Translations under genes and position numbers: made by a program | Shown here: piece by piece, positions 44,110 to 59,760 of the stretch | Layout of the letters: every line of letters begins with the position of its first letter | How positions within the stretch are numbered: position 1 is the stretch's first letter | The notes under the pieces: generated by a model | What the model saw: the letters and a program-made list of their open reading frames with translations, nothing else | What the model was told of the DNA's origin: nothing | Database searches by the model: none | Source of the DNA: Diphasiastrum complanatum | Lineage: Eukaryota > Streptophyta > Lycopodiopsida > Lycopodiales > Lycopodiaceae | Reading direction: 5' to 3' | NCBI GenBank assembly: GCA_029204225.1 | Contig: CM055100.1 | Coordinates: 51,019,005-51,083,004 of the forward strand | Length of the DNA stretch: 64,000 bases

Positions 44110-44355
44110 AAACCTACTTTCCAAAACATGCTCACTTTAATGTTTCATCTTGCTTACTGTAGACTCACATCATGGTTGTTGTGAATTGGAGATATGTTTG
44201 AGCCTTGGGCTCCAAACTTGGCTTGGCCTTCATGTGGATGTCTAGTGTAAATATTGTGCCAAGCACAACCCATTCTTCTCTTATTGATTTTTATTTCTCA
44301 ACTTCAAACATTTTCATAAAGAATTTGATGCACATGGAGATGAATCAAAGACTAC

Positions 44356-44555
44356 GTAGACTTGCATTTATGAGATAGGTTTTTTTTATACATTCAATAA
44401 GAGGTTTGTAAGAAAATGCACATTTTAAGTTATTCTTTAAAATTCCATCTCTGTAGACTTGCATTTATGAGATAGAAACCCCAAGGTTTTTTTTGATACA
44501 TTCAATAAGAGGGCTGTAAGAAAATGCACATTTAAGTTGTTCTTTAAAATTCAAT
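44356..44555. repeat. ~97-bp tandem duplication
   Basis: GTAGACTTGCATTTATGAGA starts at 44356 and again at 44453, each followed by a T run, ATTCAATAAGAGG, GTAAGAAAATGCACATTT and TTCTTTAAAATTC. Confidence 0.93.
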
Positions 44556-46523
<1,968 letters not shown>

Positions 46524-46659
46524 CGCCAAGTGAAGATCTTCAAGAATCATGTCACATGCAAACCAAAAGGACACCTGTGGAGCATAAATCACCCAACCAA
46601 CATGAAAAGGCTAGTCAATACCCTAACCAATTCACCCCCAAGCCACAGTAAATGACAGG

Positions 46660-47843
46660 CGCAATTATAGATTTACGAAACAAAAAAACGTGCTTGGGAG
46701 CGGAGGTGCAAGCATTGCAACAGGAAAAAAATCGTCTAGTTAGTTCAACCCGCACCTGACTCAAGGCCACTCTCACAAGCAGAGATGAATCTCTTCAGCC
46801 ATCAGGTGCAGGTCTACAACCAAATCCTCAAGAGATACCAGGTGAAGTTCGATAAGTACCGGGCCAACGCGAATCAGGAGCTCGCCCAAGCAAAACAAGC
46901 TCTCAAGGCTTGTCAAAAATTCATGGAGCAGAAAGCTCAGCCAACCCCGATGGTAATTCCAATACCACCCACCTATCAAGATACGTAGGCGAGCACCAGC
47001 CAGGACCAAGGGCAACATGCAGTAGGGGGAAGCAGTCAGGATCAGGGGTCAGGCGAACAAAACCAAGGCCCCCCAGATACCGAAGTGGACACACAAGATC
47101 AAAGCCAAGAAACGGGTCCGAGCCAGAGTCATTGAGAGGGTCAAGCCTCCTCATCATGAGGCTCGCAATCCATATCTGTTAGTCGCGCCTTCGTCGAAAG
47201 TCCGTGGAGGAAAAGATAAATGAATTCCTTTCTAAATATCCCCACGAATCTTCAAGAGGCAGCTAGCAGATTTTATTTTCGGCGCAGACCATCAAGGGAC
47301 AAGAGTTGCAAGTACTACCTGCCCTCCAACCACAACTAGAGTGGCGTCAGCAGCTGTTTGAGCATGACCCTACGGCCATCAGGACGTATGTGACAAGTCT
47401 ACAACAACTCCAAGTGAATCCGCATTTCCTGCCATGCACATGTAGAACAAAATGGACGGAATGTGGCACTCCACTGGACAAGATCACACTCAATAATTTG
47501 AATTGGCCGAGATTCTCAGTAGAGCATGGTTGGAATACGGATGTAGATGTCTGAAGGGCTCTCACCCAATTCTCAAATAATATTTCAGCTGCCTTGACCC
47601 AACAATCTGTGCAGCAGCAACTTTCATCTGGGACCTGGAATATCTGATGGGGATCGAGGCCAAGTGGGACAATTTCCTCCCACTGATATTCTTTGATCCA
47701 AACACGGCATTGGCCTCCGAAAAAATAGAAGATCAGCTACCAGTAGCTCGTGTGTACTACCAAGTAGCATTGGACATGCTGTTTTCAAACATGGGTCGAC
47801 CAACGATGGATAATCGGCGTCCACAAGTCCCTTCACACTAACA
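46660..47843 (+). pseudogene. Unrecognised ORF family, copy 2
   Basis: Several plus-strand frames belong together. 46660-46980 is coiled-coil-like (GAEVQALQQEKNRLVSS; YNQILKRYQVKFDKYRANA; QELAQAKQALKACQKFM). 47306-47554 has LEWRQQLFEHDPTAIRTYV, LQVNPHFLP and KWTECGTPLDKITLNNLNWP. 47647-47841 has AKWDNFLPLIFFDPNTALAS and DQLPVARVYYQVALDMLF. Stops and shifts separate the blocks. DKITLNNLNWP aligns with DKITIHTPNWP at 51950, and KWDNFLPLIFFDPN with RWEDCLPPLAFDPN at 51780, so this is the same family as the minus-strand ORF there. Function unknown; the context suggests a retroelement Gag-like protein. Confidence 0.55.
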
Positions 47844-47966
47844 AGGACTTGAAAAATATCGATCGAATCACCTTTATGGAAGATGTCACCACATCAACCG
47901 AAGACGCACCAAGAGATCACTATACTAAACCGGCAGAGTGCCGAGGGACCGGCACTACTTCAGGCC

Positions 47967-48640
47967 GTGGGTCCTATTGGGGGTATTCCCAACACAGAGC
48001 AAATAAATAAAGTCAGTGAATAAATGTGTTGCGAGGGCATGGCTTCCTGCTCGTATAAGCCCATGGCCCAATGAGCACAAGTAACAAGTTGAGCATAAAT
48101 AGAAATAATAGACTTGGGCTCTTTTGTAATTAAAATAAAACTTGAGGCCCAAAGTCAAGTTAGAACTTAGTATTAAACTTTTTTAAGTTGGGTCCAATTT
48201 TGGACTCACATGAATCTTGTGATTTCTAATGTACTTTTTGTGGACCCTTGGATCAAGTTGGGTCCAAAATGAATGGATAGGATCAATACAAATATTAGCC
48301 AATAGAATTTTGGGGCAAGGGCCTTCCCCTTTTTATAGAAAGGCACCATTTGTACATTATTTGCATGCTTATTGAGAAGGAGGAAACTCTACCAAACTTT
48401 GGAGAGAAGCATCCTCAATTGCTATTCACTATTTGCTAATGCCTTTTGATTGTGCTTCCTATTTGCTACTAGTTTACATATTGTTGGTTGTGATAGTGAA
48501 TGTTTTTCCATTAGCAAGCATAAGGATCAATTGAGCTAACCTCCACCCTCATTCCCTTTCTCTCTTCTCCCCTCTATTTCTTCTACTCGTCGTTGTGTTG
48601 CTACTATTAATGATATTAGCTTTCAACATCAGTTCAAAAT
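47967..48640 (+). repeat. Putative 3' end and LTR of the element carrying copy 2
   Basis: GTGGGTCCTATTGGGGGTATT (47967-47987) resembles the GGGACC...GGGGGATA block found before the other LTRs here. TGTTGCGAGGGC at 48027 resembles the LTR start TGTTGGAGGG at 51462 on the minus strand. CTTTTTATAGAAAGG near 48330 is a possible TATA box. The end near TTTCAACA (about 48630) is a guess. Confidence 0.4.
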
Positions 48641-50174
<1,534 letters not shown>

Positions 50175-50194
50175 TATGTCCATGTCTTGTATAA

Positions 50195-50752
50195 GGGAAT
50201 CGAAATAATTTCTGACGTGGATCAGGCGAAGATAGTGCCTCAAGGTCAGCACAAGACATCATTCACCACTGAATGAGGGACTTATGCCTATAAGGTGATG
50301 CCATTCGGACTTTGTAACGCCCCAAGCCCTTTTCAGTGAGTTATGCAGGCGGCGTTTAGAGAATATTTGCAAAAAAATTTGGAGATTTTCTTGGACGATC
50401 TGTGCATGCATGGACCTAATGTTGAGCACCTATCTAACCTAGAGAAGTGCTACAAAAATGTTGTGAATTCCAAATCTCTTTGAACCCAGAAAAATGTCAA
50501 TTTTGGGTTACACATGGCTTGATTCTTGGCCATATAGTATCTAGACACGAGATCACCACAGACCTATCGAAAATCAGGATCATTGTTGATGTACCACCAG
50601 AAATGATCCGCGAGGTCTACATCTTTATGGGTCATGCTAACTATTACTGGATTTTCATTCTAGATTTTGCGGAATTAGCACGACCAATTTACAAACTCAC
50701 AACGGATCCACATTGGAATGATGTAGTGGGTTTCTTTTCTTGCCTAACCTGA
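50195..50752 (+). pseudogene. Ty3/gypsy RT fragment
   Basis: QAKIVPQGQHK-like start, then a stop, then AYKVMPFGLCNAPSPFQ, a second stop, VMQAAFREYLQK, the catalytic block IFLDDLCMHG and LSNLEKC. Frame 50447-50752 continues LNPEKCQFWVTHGLILGHIV and FMGHANYYWIF, with FAELARPIYKLT near the end. It is the same family as 60394-60990. RT palm, thumb and connection only; nothing upstream or downstream. It begins about 20 bp after the (GA)n/(TG)n tract. Confidence 0.9.
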
Positions 50753-50869
50753 ATCCAAGATCTAGTCACTCTAGCATCAAAGAGACGAAGTTAGTTGTCA
50801 CGCGTAGGTTCGTTCCCATGAGAGCAATAATATAGTTTAGATTTCAGCATGAATGGAAGATCTAAATCT

Positions 50870-51462
50870 AACTCTAACATCCATTAACCCTAACCATTAG
50901 CACTACGATCCATTAACACTATGCATCCACAACAAAGATAGCTTACTCTTTCTCTCTCTCTCTTTCTCCCTCATAAAAAGTATAATAACATACAATCCCA
51001 ATAACATTCAGATCCAACAATTTGCAAAAACCAAAGAAAGCATGAGAGATGGAGGAAAAGTGATAGAGAGCAAGGACATTCATCAATCCATTCTTGCAGA
51101 GAACCAATCTGCTTTATTGAAATGAGGAAATGAACATGAGGAGCAACTCGAGTTGGTCCCTTTTTATAGTAGAGAGGAGGACCCTGGCCTCTGAATCCTA
51201 TTGGTCCATTTCTACCTCCCTAATTATTCAAATTTAAAAAAAGAGTGGGAACCACCCGAAACCCAACTTTATTCACTAACTTGACATTTAGGCCCTGCGA
51301 CATTAAAAGTCCTGCAAGAAGGCCTAAAGTCCTTTTATTGTCTTTCTAATTAATCAAATAACTATGTGATCATCGGGTTGGACTTACACACGTAGGGTGC
51401 CAAATCCCTCTTACTTATTAACTAGGGTTAGGGTTGCCTCGGGATCCGCAAACCCTCCAACA
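50870..51462 (-). repeat. Putative LTR, minus strand
   Basis: The minus strand starts TGTTGGAGGGTTTGCGG at 51462 after the purine-rich GGTGGGGGATAC (51463-51474). CTATAAAAAGG near 51160 is a likely TATA box. The far end is not defined. Confidence 0.5.
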
Positions 51463-51492
51463 GTATCCCCCACCAAAACTGGTGGCGGTCCC
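51463..51492 (-). other. Polypurine tract and conserved GGGACC block
   Basis: The minus strand reads GGGACCGCCACCAG then TTTTGGTGGGGGATAC, directly before TGTTGG. The same arrangement occurs before the family G LTRs. Confidence 0.55.
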
Positions 51493-51743
51493 ATGACACC
51501 TGTGAGATGTAGTTATTGGGGACTTTTATTGGCTTCGTGACAAATCTTTATTAAATGCTACTGCACCTTCTCCATAAAGTCGAGGCGGGTAGTATTAAAA
51601 TCCAAATTGTGGGGCAGAAAACAACGATGGGCTCCGGCAATCCACTTTGAGGTCGTCCATGATGTGAAGCGAGATTCCTAGGAGCCTCCCATCATTGCTG
51701 CACGAAAGTATAAACAAGCAATCGGCAATTGATCTTTGATATT

Positions 51744-52130
51744 CTATGAGGCCATCAGCTTATTTGGATCGAATGCCAAAGGAGGGAGACAATCTTCCCA
51801 TCTGGTTGCCACTGATGCCAACAAAGTTAGATCTTTTGCAAACAGTGCCGATTGTCGCACTATCGGATCTAGAGAGTGGACATACTCTCTCTGGTATGCT
51901 TGTAAAGCCCGGTAGAAGTCCACTGATATTGTCCAGTTATAGGACTGATGGATGATTGGCCAATTGGGCGTATGGATGGTGATCTTGTCCATAGCCAATC
52001 CCAAATCTTTCCATTTATCCCTTCTCGACATTGGACATAATAGGGATCAACCCGCAATTGGCGAGGGTTGGCCACATAACTCCTGATTGATTCCGGAGTT
52101 TTTTCAAAAACGGTAATTCTTCATGCTGAC
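51744..52130 (-). pseudogene. Unrecognised ORF family, copy 3 (C-terminal part)
   Basis: The minus strand reads TVFEKTPESIRSYVANP, LRVDPYYVQC, a frame change, then KWKDLGLAMDKITIHTPNWP, ALFAKDLTLLASVATRW and EDCLPPLAFDPNKLMAS. The order and spacing match copy 2 closely. It lies on the far side of the Copia at 52150-55690 from the minus-strand ORF pieces 55691-57375, which supply a coiled coil as in copy 2, so the Copia probably landed inside this ORF. Function unknown. Confidence 0.55.
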
Positions 52131-52149
52131 TGCTCTCCCTCTAGGAGTC

Positions 52150-52493
52150 GTAGACTTCACGCCCAGCTGAAATGAGTGCAACGATGGAGATTAACTAACT
52201 AGTTGATTAGCGTAACTAGTCTCGTGATTCTATGTTTAGCTATCTTGTAAAACTCCACACTGTGGAGGTATAAACGATCCTCTCTGAATCATAAATAGAT
52301 GTGAAGAAGAAATTTGAATAGAGAGATCTGTAAGAGACAGAGAGAGACGTAGCAAGTAGAGCAGGCATAGAAATATTAGAAACAATATGGGATTCTGTAA
52401 ACAGCTTCCGCACAGAGAATAAATTCAAAGACACAAAATCATTCATGAATAACAAGACGAAGACGAGACACACAAAGTTTCGCTTCCGCAACA
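52150..52493 (+). repeat. 5' LTR of Copia family F
   Basis: Ends CGCTTCCGCAACA at 52493, directly followed by the primer-binding site. The start is approximate (about TGAAATGAGTGCAAC). Confidence 0.6.
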
Positions 52494-52505
52494 TGGTATC
52501 AAAGC
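52494..52505 (+). other. Primer-binding site of Copia family F
   Basis: TGGTATCAAAGC, one base different from the usual TGGTATCAGAGC. Confidence 0.8.
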
Positions 52506-52558
52506 AAATATGTTATCACTACTGATATCCCAACAGTGATTCTTCCAGACAAAACAAT

Positions 52559-55500
52559 ATGGCCACAACAATCCAAACAAGAATAGCAATTAGTCTTGAT
52601 GGCGCAAATTACCCATCACACATAGCCTGCAACAAGAAGATCTTGATCAACTTTTGCAAACTCAAAAACAACAAAGCAGTGATTCTAGGTGATGGGAGCA
52701 GACATGATGTCAAGGGCATCGGCACTCTACAGCTACAAATATTGTCAGGCCAAGCAGAGCTGCCAGGGCACTCTATGTGCTCTCACTCAAAAAGGATCTG
52801 CTATTTGTCTTTAAGATGGAAGATCTAGGCATTCGAGTTTTGTTCGACGACAACACTTGTCGTATGATCGAGAAGACGACAAACAGGTTGCTGACGATCG
52901 GATGTAGGGAAGGAAATCTCTACCAGGCCAAAATAATCAGCAACTCTGATAGCATATTAAATGCTTTAGAAAATGAAGATCAACTCTAGCATAGGAGAAT
53001 GTATCATTAAACATGCGGAGCCTGTACGACATGAGCATAAAAGGCATTGTCACAGGTATCAAGATTTCAAGGCCCGAAACTGAGTTCTGCGAAACCTGTC
53101 AGAAAGGCAAGCAACATCAGAATCCATTCACGCATGAAGGAAGAAGAGACAAAGAAGTTCTTGAGCTCGTCCACTCCGATGAGGTTCATAGATGATTACA
53201 GCCGAATGACCACGATCTACTGCTTAAAGAAGAATTCCGAAGTGTTTGATTCCTTCAAGAAGTTCGTGGCATTTGTAGAGCGACACACCTCAAAAAAGTT
53301 ACAGACCCTTAGATTTGATAAAAGTGAATACAAAAGCACAGTATTGTCAAGATTCTACGAAGAACAGGGGATAGAACACCAGTTTACTCCTGCATACACA
53401 CCAGAATACAACGATGTGGCAGAAAGAAGAAACAGAATGCTAGTCGAAGGAGCCAAATGCATGATGACACATGCTCAATTGCCAAGTCAATTCTGGGCTG
53501 AGGCAATAGCTACAACTGTACACCTGCAGAACAGATCTACAATGACAGCGCTAAAAAACAAAACACCATACGAAATGTGGACAAGTAAAAAGCTTGATCT
53601 GTCATACATACGTGTGTTTGGATGTGCAACATACAAGCACATTCCCAAAGAAAAAAAAAGCATGCTCGATGACAAATCTGAACAAACAATCATGGTCGGC
53701 TACTCGAACGGAACACATGTGTACAGGCTCTACGATCCAACCACGAAGAAGGTTGTTTCGAACAGAGATGTGAAGTTCGATGAGTCTACATTTTCTGGAC
53801 TAAAAGACGAAAGAAGCCATGAGATCTTCACACTACTGCCCATTTAAGAGGAGATCGAGGACAGACATCAAATCAAAATGCAGAGCCCCAGACTCCAGAG
53901 AGCAGCAGGAAGCAGACGATCGACCCCACGAACAAGAAATATTCAGCAGCGACGAAATGAACCTCGAAGATCAACGAGACAAAGAAGACCTCCAAACCGC
54001 TACTCTGACAATCTTCAATGGAACGAAGACACGCAGTTCGAGTACTACAGCTTCACTGAAGAGCCAGCAACATACCAAGAAGCTATTCAGAGTCTAGAGG
54101 GAGAATTCTGGAAGCAGATAATGTTAGAGGAGATCGAGTCGATGAGGCAAAACGAGGCATGAACATTAGAGCCACTGCCAGAAAACAAAAAAATAGTCGA
54201 CTGCAAGTGGGTATACAAGAAAAAGATGAAATCAGATGGCACTACTAGCTGTTACAAAGCAAGGCTTGTCACGAAGGGCTACACGCAGAGATATGGTGTT
54301 GACTATTTCGACACATATTCGCCCATGGTGAATATGGCAAGCATAAGGCTACTCCTTGCAAACGCCACACAGTACAATCTGAAAATTCATCTAATTGATA
54401 TGAAAACAGCCTTTCTCCACGGAGATCTAGAGGAGAAAATCTTCATGAAGCAGCCTGATGTCTATGAAGCCGACAATCGACAATATGTTTGTCAGTTGCA
54501 GAGATGCATCTATGGTCTAAAACAGGCATCACGAACCTGGTATAAAAAGCTTGATGGTCTTCTGAAATCTCTAGACTTCAATCCTACTCAACCAGACTAC
54601 AATGTCTACATTAAAAGAGTAGGAAAAGATTTTGTGATACTGACCATTTTCGTGGATGATTCACTGATGATAAGAAATTCCTTGATGCTGATCAAAGACA
54701 CGAAGTGTCAGATTTCTAAAAGCTACGAAATCACAGATCTTGGAGAAGCAACGGAATGCTTGTTGGAGATCAGAAGAGATCAAACAAAGGGCAAAATGCA
54801 CTTGAGTCAGTCAGAATATGCCAGGAAAGTACTAACGCAGTACCACATGATGGACTGCAAGGAAAAGGCTACACCAATGATAGCTGGAGCCAAGCTCACG
54901 AAATAGGATTGCCCAAAAAACAGAAGAGGGAGAATAGAGCATGGTAGGTATACCCTACCAGAACTTAATCGGTAGTCTGATGTACTTGACAATTTGTACC
55001 AGACTCGATCTGGCTTTCTCTGTTTATGCATTGAGCCAATTCTCTTCAAATCCTGGCATCGCACATTGGCAAATGGCCAAACAAATCCTACAGTATTTGA
55101 AGGGTACCCAGAATATGGGATTAACCTACAGAACTGAAAACGAAAAAAAGGGATTCGAGTTGCACCACTACAGTGATGCAACTTGTGTGATCTGCAAAGA
55201 TGACAACAAGTCCGTAATTGGAGGATCTTCAATGGCGTGTGGAGTAGCAATCCGCTGGATATGCAAAAAGCAAACCTTGGTGGCTCAATCCTCTTCTGAA
55301 GCTGAATATGTCATAGCTTCAAAGGCCGCGAATGAGGTTTTGTGGCTGCAGATGATGTTGGAAGCAATTGGAATACTACCAGAAGGGCCAAGCACGATAA
55401 TGATGGACTCTCAGAGTGCCATCTATCTGTCCCAAGATCCTGTCTTCCATTCGAAGATAAAGCACATACCTCTAAAGTACCATTACATTTGAGATTTGAT

Positions 55501-55646
55501 CTCGAAATGAGAGCTCCAGGTCCAGTATATAAAATCAAAAAATATGATTGCAGATCTGCTTATGAAACCGTTCGACAAGCCACTCTTTGCCAAGCAAAGA
55601 AAGACAATTGGATTAAACGTACAAAGCTGCAAGGTTCAAGAAGGAG
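52559..55646 (+). pseudogene. Ty1/copia pol of family F, gag deleted
   Basis: Starts with a natural Gag N-terminus (MATTIQTRIAISLDGANYPS) that jumps in frame to the protease interior (ILGDGSRHDVKGIGTLQL), so nearly all of gag, the zinc knuckle and the protease active site are deleted. Then: pre-integrase with Trp changed to TAG in QL*HRRMYH, CETCQKGKQHQNPF, integrase (LVHSDE joined to FIDDYSR across a deletion; LRFDKSEYKS; TPEYNDVAERRN), RT (KARLVTKGYTQRYG, CIYGLKQASRTWY, FVDD near 54655) and RNase H (HYSDATCVICKDD, SSSEAEYVIASKAANE, DSQSAIYLSQDPVFHS), ending about MIADLLMKPFDK. Several shifts and stops. Confidence 0.9.
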
Positions 55647-55690
55647 TGTCAGAAATGGTGAACTCCTGCAACTTTGTCGCAGCACAAACA
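55647..55690 (+). repeat. Remnant of family F 3' LTR
   Basis: AAGGAG then TGTCAGAAATGGTGAACTCC has the form of a purine tract and LTR start, but only some 40 bp remain before unrelated minus-strand coding sequence. Confidence 0.4.
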
Positions 55691-57375
55691 AGAAACGAAG
55701 GTAGCTGCACTTGTTGTTTTGCATTCTGCACAGACTTATCCACCTGATCATGTGCGGTTATCAGGACGTTTTGCAGGGAGCTAACGTATCCTTCCAAGTG
55801 ATCAACCTGTTGCTGGGCCATCTTCTTTTCAGCTTCAGATTTCTCTTCATGTTGCTTGACAATCTTCAAAATCTCGATCCAGCTGGACAATCTTCTGGCT
55901 GATGAGCATGTTTTTCAATCCCAAATCTGAAATTCTCTGCTCCATTTCTTTTTTCTTGTCAAGCATAGACTGGATCACTTGTGCAAGGCTTGAGACCAAT
56001 CCGAGAGCATCACAGAATCTACTGTCGTGGAGGCGGCAGCAGGAGGACCTGATGGTACTGTCCTTGGTTGGCGTGAAATAAATGTCGGGTACTTCGTCTT
56101 CTTTACAAATATCTTCATCCTCAAACCCCACCGGCATGGTGGCGTCGAATTGCTTCGGTGATTTCACAGCTTGGTCAACCCAAAGTTGGTTGGGACATCT
56201 TCATCTTGAAGTTGTTGGTTGGAGTCTTCAACACCAACAGTAGTGCTATGAATTTGTTCGAATCCTCTTCTAGGGGATTGGAGTTCAAAGGGCGCAGGGC
56301 TTTGGGGCATTTCAAAAATTCAACGGCCCCAAGGGGGTCTAAATCATCGAACATATCCATGAAATACTGCGGTGTTTGGTGAATATAGCTTCGGTGTGTG
56401 AGGGTGAGGCGGCCTGGGCAGCTGTGATGGGAATGGTAGCCCCAATGGTCACAGACTATCCTTGTGTGGAAGTAGAGGCGGGGGGAATAGAAGGTTCAGT
56501 GCGAACAGCAGCAGAGGGCGGAAGCGCAGCTGACGATGTATGCCTAGTGCGATGTCATGACATGGAAGACGAGTCAGGAATGACGATCTTGCTGCGTGGA
56601 CGACGTCGACTATGTGAACTCGAGGCCTGGTAAGACGACTCAATCGGTGCTGTCTTCATAGACTGAAAGCACAGAATCTAGGTGGGAAGCCATGGATTTT
56701 GTTTTCTAGATGAGAGACGGCTAGAAGAGACAACAAAGAGCCAGCAGCGAACTGCTGCTTAGTATTGCTCTTAATAGCTCGTTTGAGCTCACCAGAAACA
56801 GTCTTGAACCAATTATATGGTTCAAGAGGGGCCTTGGCCAACTTGGTATAGGACTCAGCTATCCTATGGAGGATTTGTGAAGTGATGTGGTCTTTCCTGA
56901 GGTTGCCAACCATCAAGAAGTTGTTCAGTAGCTGGTAGTAGCGTGTATGGAAGGCTCAGTGATAACATTAGGTAGTATCCATCGTTGGTCTAGTGCAAAT
57001 CATTGGTGAGTCGATGTAAGGCTTTATGGCCTGTTTGGCCTGCTTATGATTGGGTGAGGCTTGTGTACCAGACGCTATACCTATGGCTGCAAGGGCGGCC
57101 TCAATGACGTGCACCTTGTGTCTTGCTCCCTATAAGGTGATATAAAATTTGGATTTCTCTTCCTTCTACGTACTGAAGGCAAGAGTGATGAAATCCATGT
57201 TGATTCTGCCAGAAAAGGCTCTCTCATGAATACCCATGGCAGTGAGCAGAGGCTCCGCAAGGGTCATCCACTGAGTGACCATGCTTGTGCTAGGAAGGAT
57301 CATGATGTTCGTTGCAGATGGGACATTATGATGGATAGTATAACGCGGAGACTGGGAAGAATCTGTAGACGACAT
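55691..57375 (-). pseudogene. Broken minus-strand ORF with coiled coil, probably the N-terminal part of copy 3
   Basis: Frames in minus order: 57375-57166 (MSSTDSSQSPRYTIHHNVPS), 56916-56656 (ESYTKLAKAPLEPYNWFKTV, AAGSLLSLLAVSHLENK), 56167-55847 (acidic, then SLAQVIQSMLDKKKEMEQRI) and 55890-55691 (EKSEAEKKMAQQQVDHLEGY). The last two form a coiled coil. I do not recognise the protein. Together with 52130-51744 it gives the coiled coil-then-NPYY order seen in copy 2. Stops separate all pieces. Confidence 0.45.
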
Positions 57376-58062
57376 GATGAGCAGAAAGGAAATGTAAGAC
57401 GCGCGAAAGTATATTAAAAAATAGTTCAGGAAGTTTGGAAGGCTTTGGTCACGGAAAAAAATTCACAAGAGCTTCGCTAGCACAAGTGAGGAATGAATCA
57501 AATTCAGCCAACTTATAGGTGAATTTGGTGGGTCCATTACACTGAATACTAGTTGGCTGATCAGTTATGAACCAAAATTTGCAGGCATGTACAGTACTAT
57601 GAAAATAGGCTATAAAATCTCGGCGAAGGTTTCTACGGATCTGAACCTATCAGGCAAACGTTTTCCAGGGTTGACGAAGGATGAACCTTCGCCCAAGAGG
57701 ATCCTTCATCCAAATACTGTCATAAATGTATTTTTTCAAGATCTGAGGCTATCGCCAACCTAATTTTGACATTTTAAGATCATCTAGCAGGTCGGCGAAG
57801 GTTCATAATGAGGGTAAGGTGCTCGGCGAAGGTTCCCAAAATGGCATATTATTGATACTTCGCCTAGCTCCAAAACTGGATTTTTCCTGGACAGGAACGT
57901 TCGCCCCAACTCAAATTAGATAAATCTGAAGTGGATGTACAATCTGGAGGCTCAACGAAGGTTTCTGATCTGGTATAGGCCAAATATGACCAAAACAGTG
58001 AGTTTCTAAGTCATTTTTCATCAAAAATATTGTTCTTTCTTTTTGCCATGCTGATGACTTTT
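57376..58062. other. Non-coding leader-like region with recurring CGAAGG words
   Basis: TCGGCGAAGGTT occurs near 57619, 57792 and 57823, with CAACGAAGG and GACGAAGG variants near 57955 and 57672 and the inverse CCTTCGCC near 57684. Spacing is irregular. It lies upstream, on the minus strand, of the ORF at 57375. Confidence 0.6.
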
Positions 58063-59745
58063 CTAACTTTTGCTCATCAATCTTATTACAATTTTTTTTC
58101 TTTTTTTTTCATTGTCTTTTTCACACAAAACTGAACAAATGAAAATTTTAAAACAACAAATTGAAAAACAAATAGAATTTAAAAACCTTGAGATCAGGGT
58201 GTTGATCTGGCGGAGCCGGCTGCAAAACTTGCGTAATCGGCTGCCATTCACCGGAGTATCAAATCGTTTTCCATCCAAGTGCTCAAGAATTACTGCGCCA
58301 TAGTTCAAGGTTTTCTTCACTTTATACGAACCTTCACCGGTAAACTTCAATTTTTCTTGATCAGCTTGGTTTTGTACATCAATGCAAGATCTCATGCTTT
58401 CAGATTCTTTTGTGCAATCGACGATCATGCCATGCCTTCTGGCAGGCTTTCTCTGCTGCTAATGCATGAACTGCCATCAATCGGATTTCACATAATTTGT
58501 GCAAATGCTTCATGACGTAGTTCTAAAGACTTATCATCATTTAATCGTTCTATTGCCGCTAGCATAAGATGAGATTAAAAATTCAATCGCATGACAACAT
58601 CTTGACCATAGACTAGTTGAAAGGGTGTTTGATTTGTAATATTTTGTAAGAGGTTCTGAATGCCCAAGATGCTGCATACAGTTTTATGTTCCCAATCAGA
58701 CCGACTCGCTTCAACTGTCTTTGTGATAATGGTGCATAGTAATCTTATTGGAAGATTTAGCTTGGCCATTCCCTTTGGGATAGTAGGGAAAATCCGTGTA
58801 TAACAAAAAAAATTTCCAGTAAACACTTTATTGTTTGATTGACAAAGTGTGTACCCCGGTCACTGACAATCTCAATCGGGACATCCAAATCTGATTATAA
58901 TATTTTCATACAAAAACTTGGCCGTACGATTTTGCATCAGCAACTTTGACAGCTTTGGCTTCAACCAACTTGGTCATATAATCAGTTGCTAACGATAAAT
59001 GTATCGGGCCTGAGGTCCTTGTGCGACAGGTATGAATAGGATCAACATAATCCAGTTCCCATTTTTCAAAACAGTGCTTGCGATAAAAATTGGATGCAAG
59101 GGTTCATAGTTTTGTCGAGTAGTTTGTCCATGCTCGCCTGGCAAACATCACATGGATGAATAAAATTTTCTCCTTATGATGCGTAGACCACCAACAACCT
59201 GATTGCAAAAGTTTGCGAACAGTAATATCTGTAGAGAAGTGTCCTCCGCCCATGCCATCATGTGAAAACATGATTAAATCTGGGACTTCATGCGGTAAAA
59301 CACAATCTTCATAGAATGGTGTCTGATCCACGACGATAATAAGTGTCTTGCAATCAATTGATAAGGTTGAGCCTTATGAATCAAATGTCTCTTTTGTACT
59401 TTTGTCAATGACTCATTCGGTTGTCCTAGCTCAGAGTACTCAACAATATCCCGCAGCCCACTCAGGTACTGCTTCAACATAGAACAATGCAGCATCTGGG
59501 AATTTATCATCCACTTCAGTGTTAGCTGGTGCGAATTCAATTCGTGAAACGTGATCGGCTAGATAATGTTGCTTCCCCTTTCGAACCACAATTCAAAAGT
59601 CAAATTCAATCAATAACAATAACCATCTTGCAATACATCCAGTATTGCGTGTCCTGTTTATCAAATAAAGTAACGGTTGGTGATCCGTATAAAATGCAGA
59701 AGTGCATTTCCATGAGATAGTGTTGCACTAAGATCAATATGCTGA
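58063..59745 (-). pseudogene. Ty3/gypsy RNase H-integrase remnant
   Basis: Minus-strand order: RNase H end (from about 59740; RKGKQHYLADHVSRIEFAP), FPDAALF, integrase zinc domain (DGMGGGHFSTDITVRKLL, GCWWSTHHKE, then a Cys-poor MFARRAW), a gap, integrase core end (58826-58575; TNQTPFQLVYGQDVVM) and the C-terminal domain (58428-58200; GSYKVKKTLNYGAVILEHLD, KRFDTPVNGSRLRKF). Many stops; no intact catalytic D-D-E can be assembled. Probably the same lineage as the plus-strand RT next to it. Confidence 0.9.
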
Positions 59746-59760
59746 AGGAGGAATCTCGCC

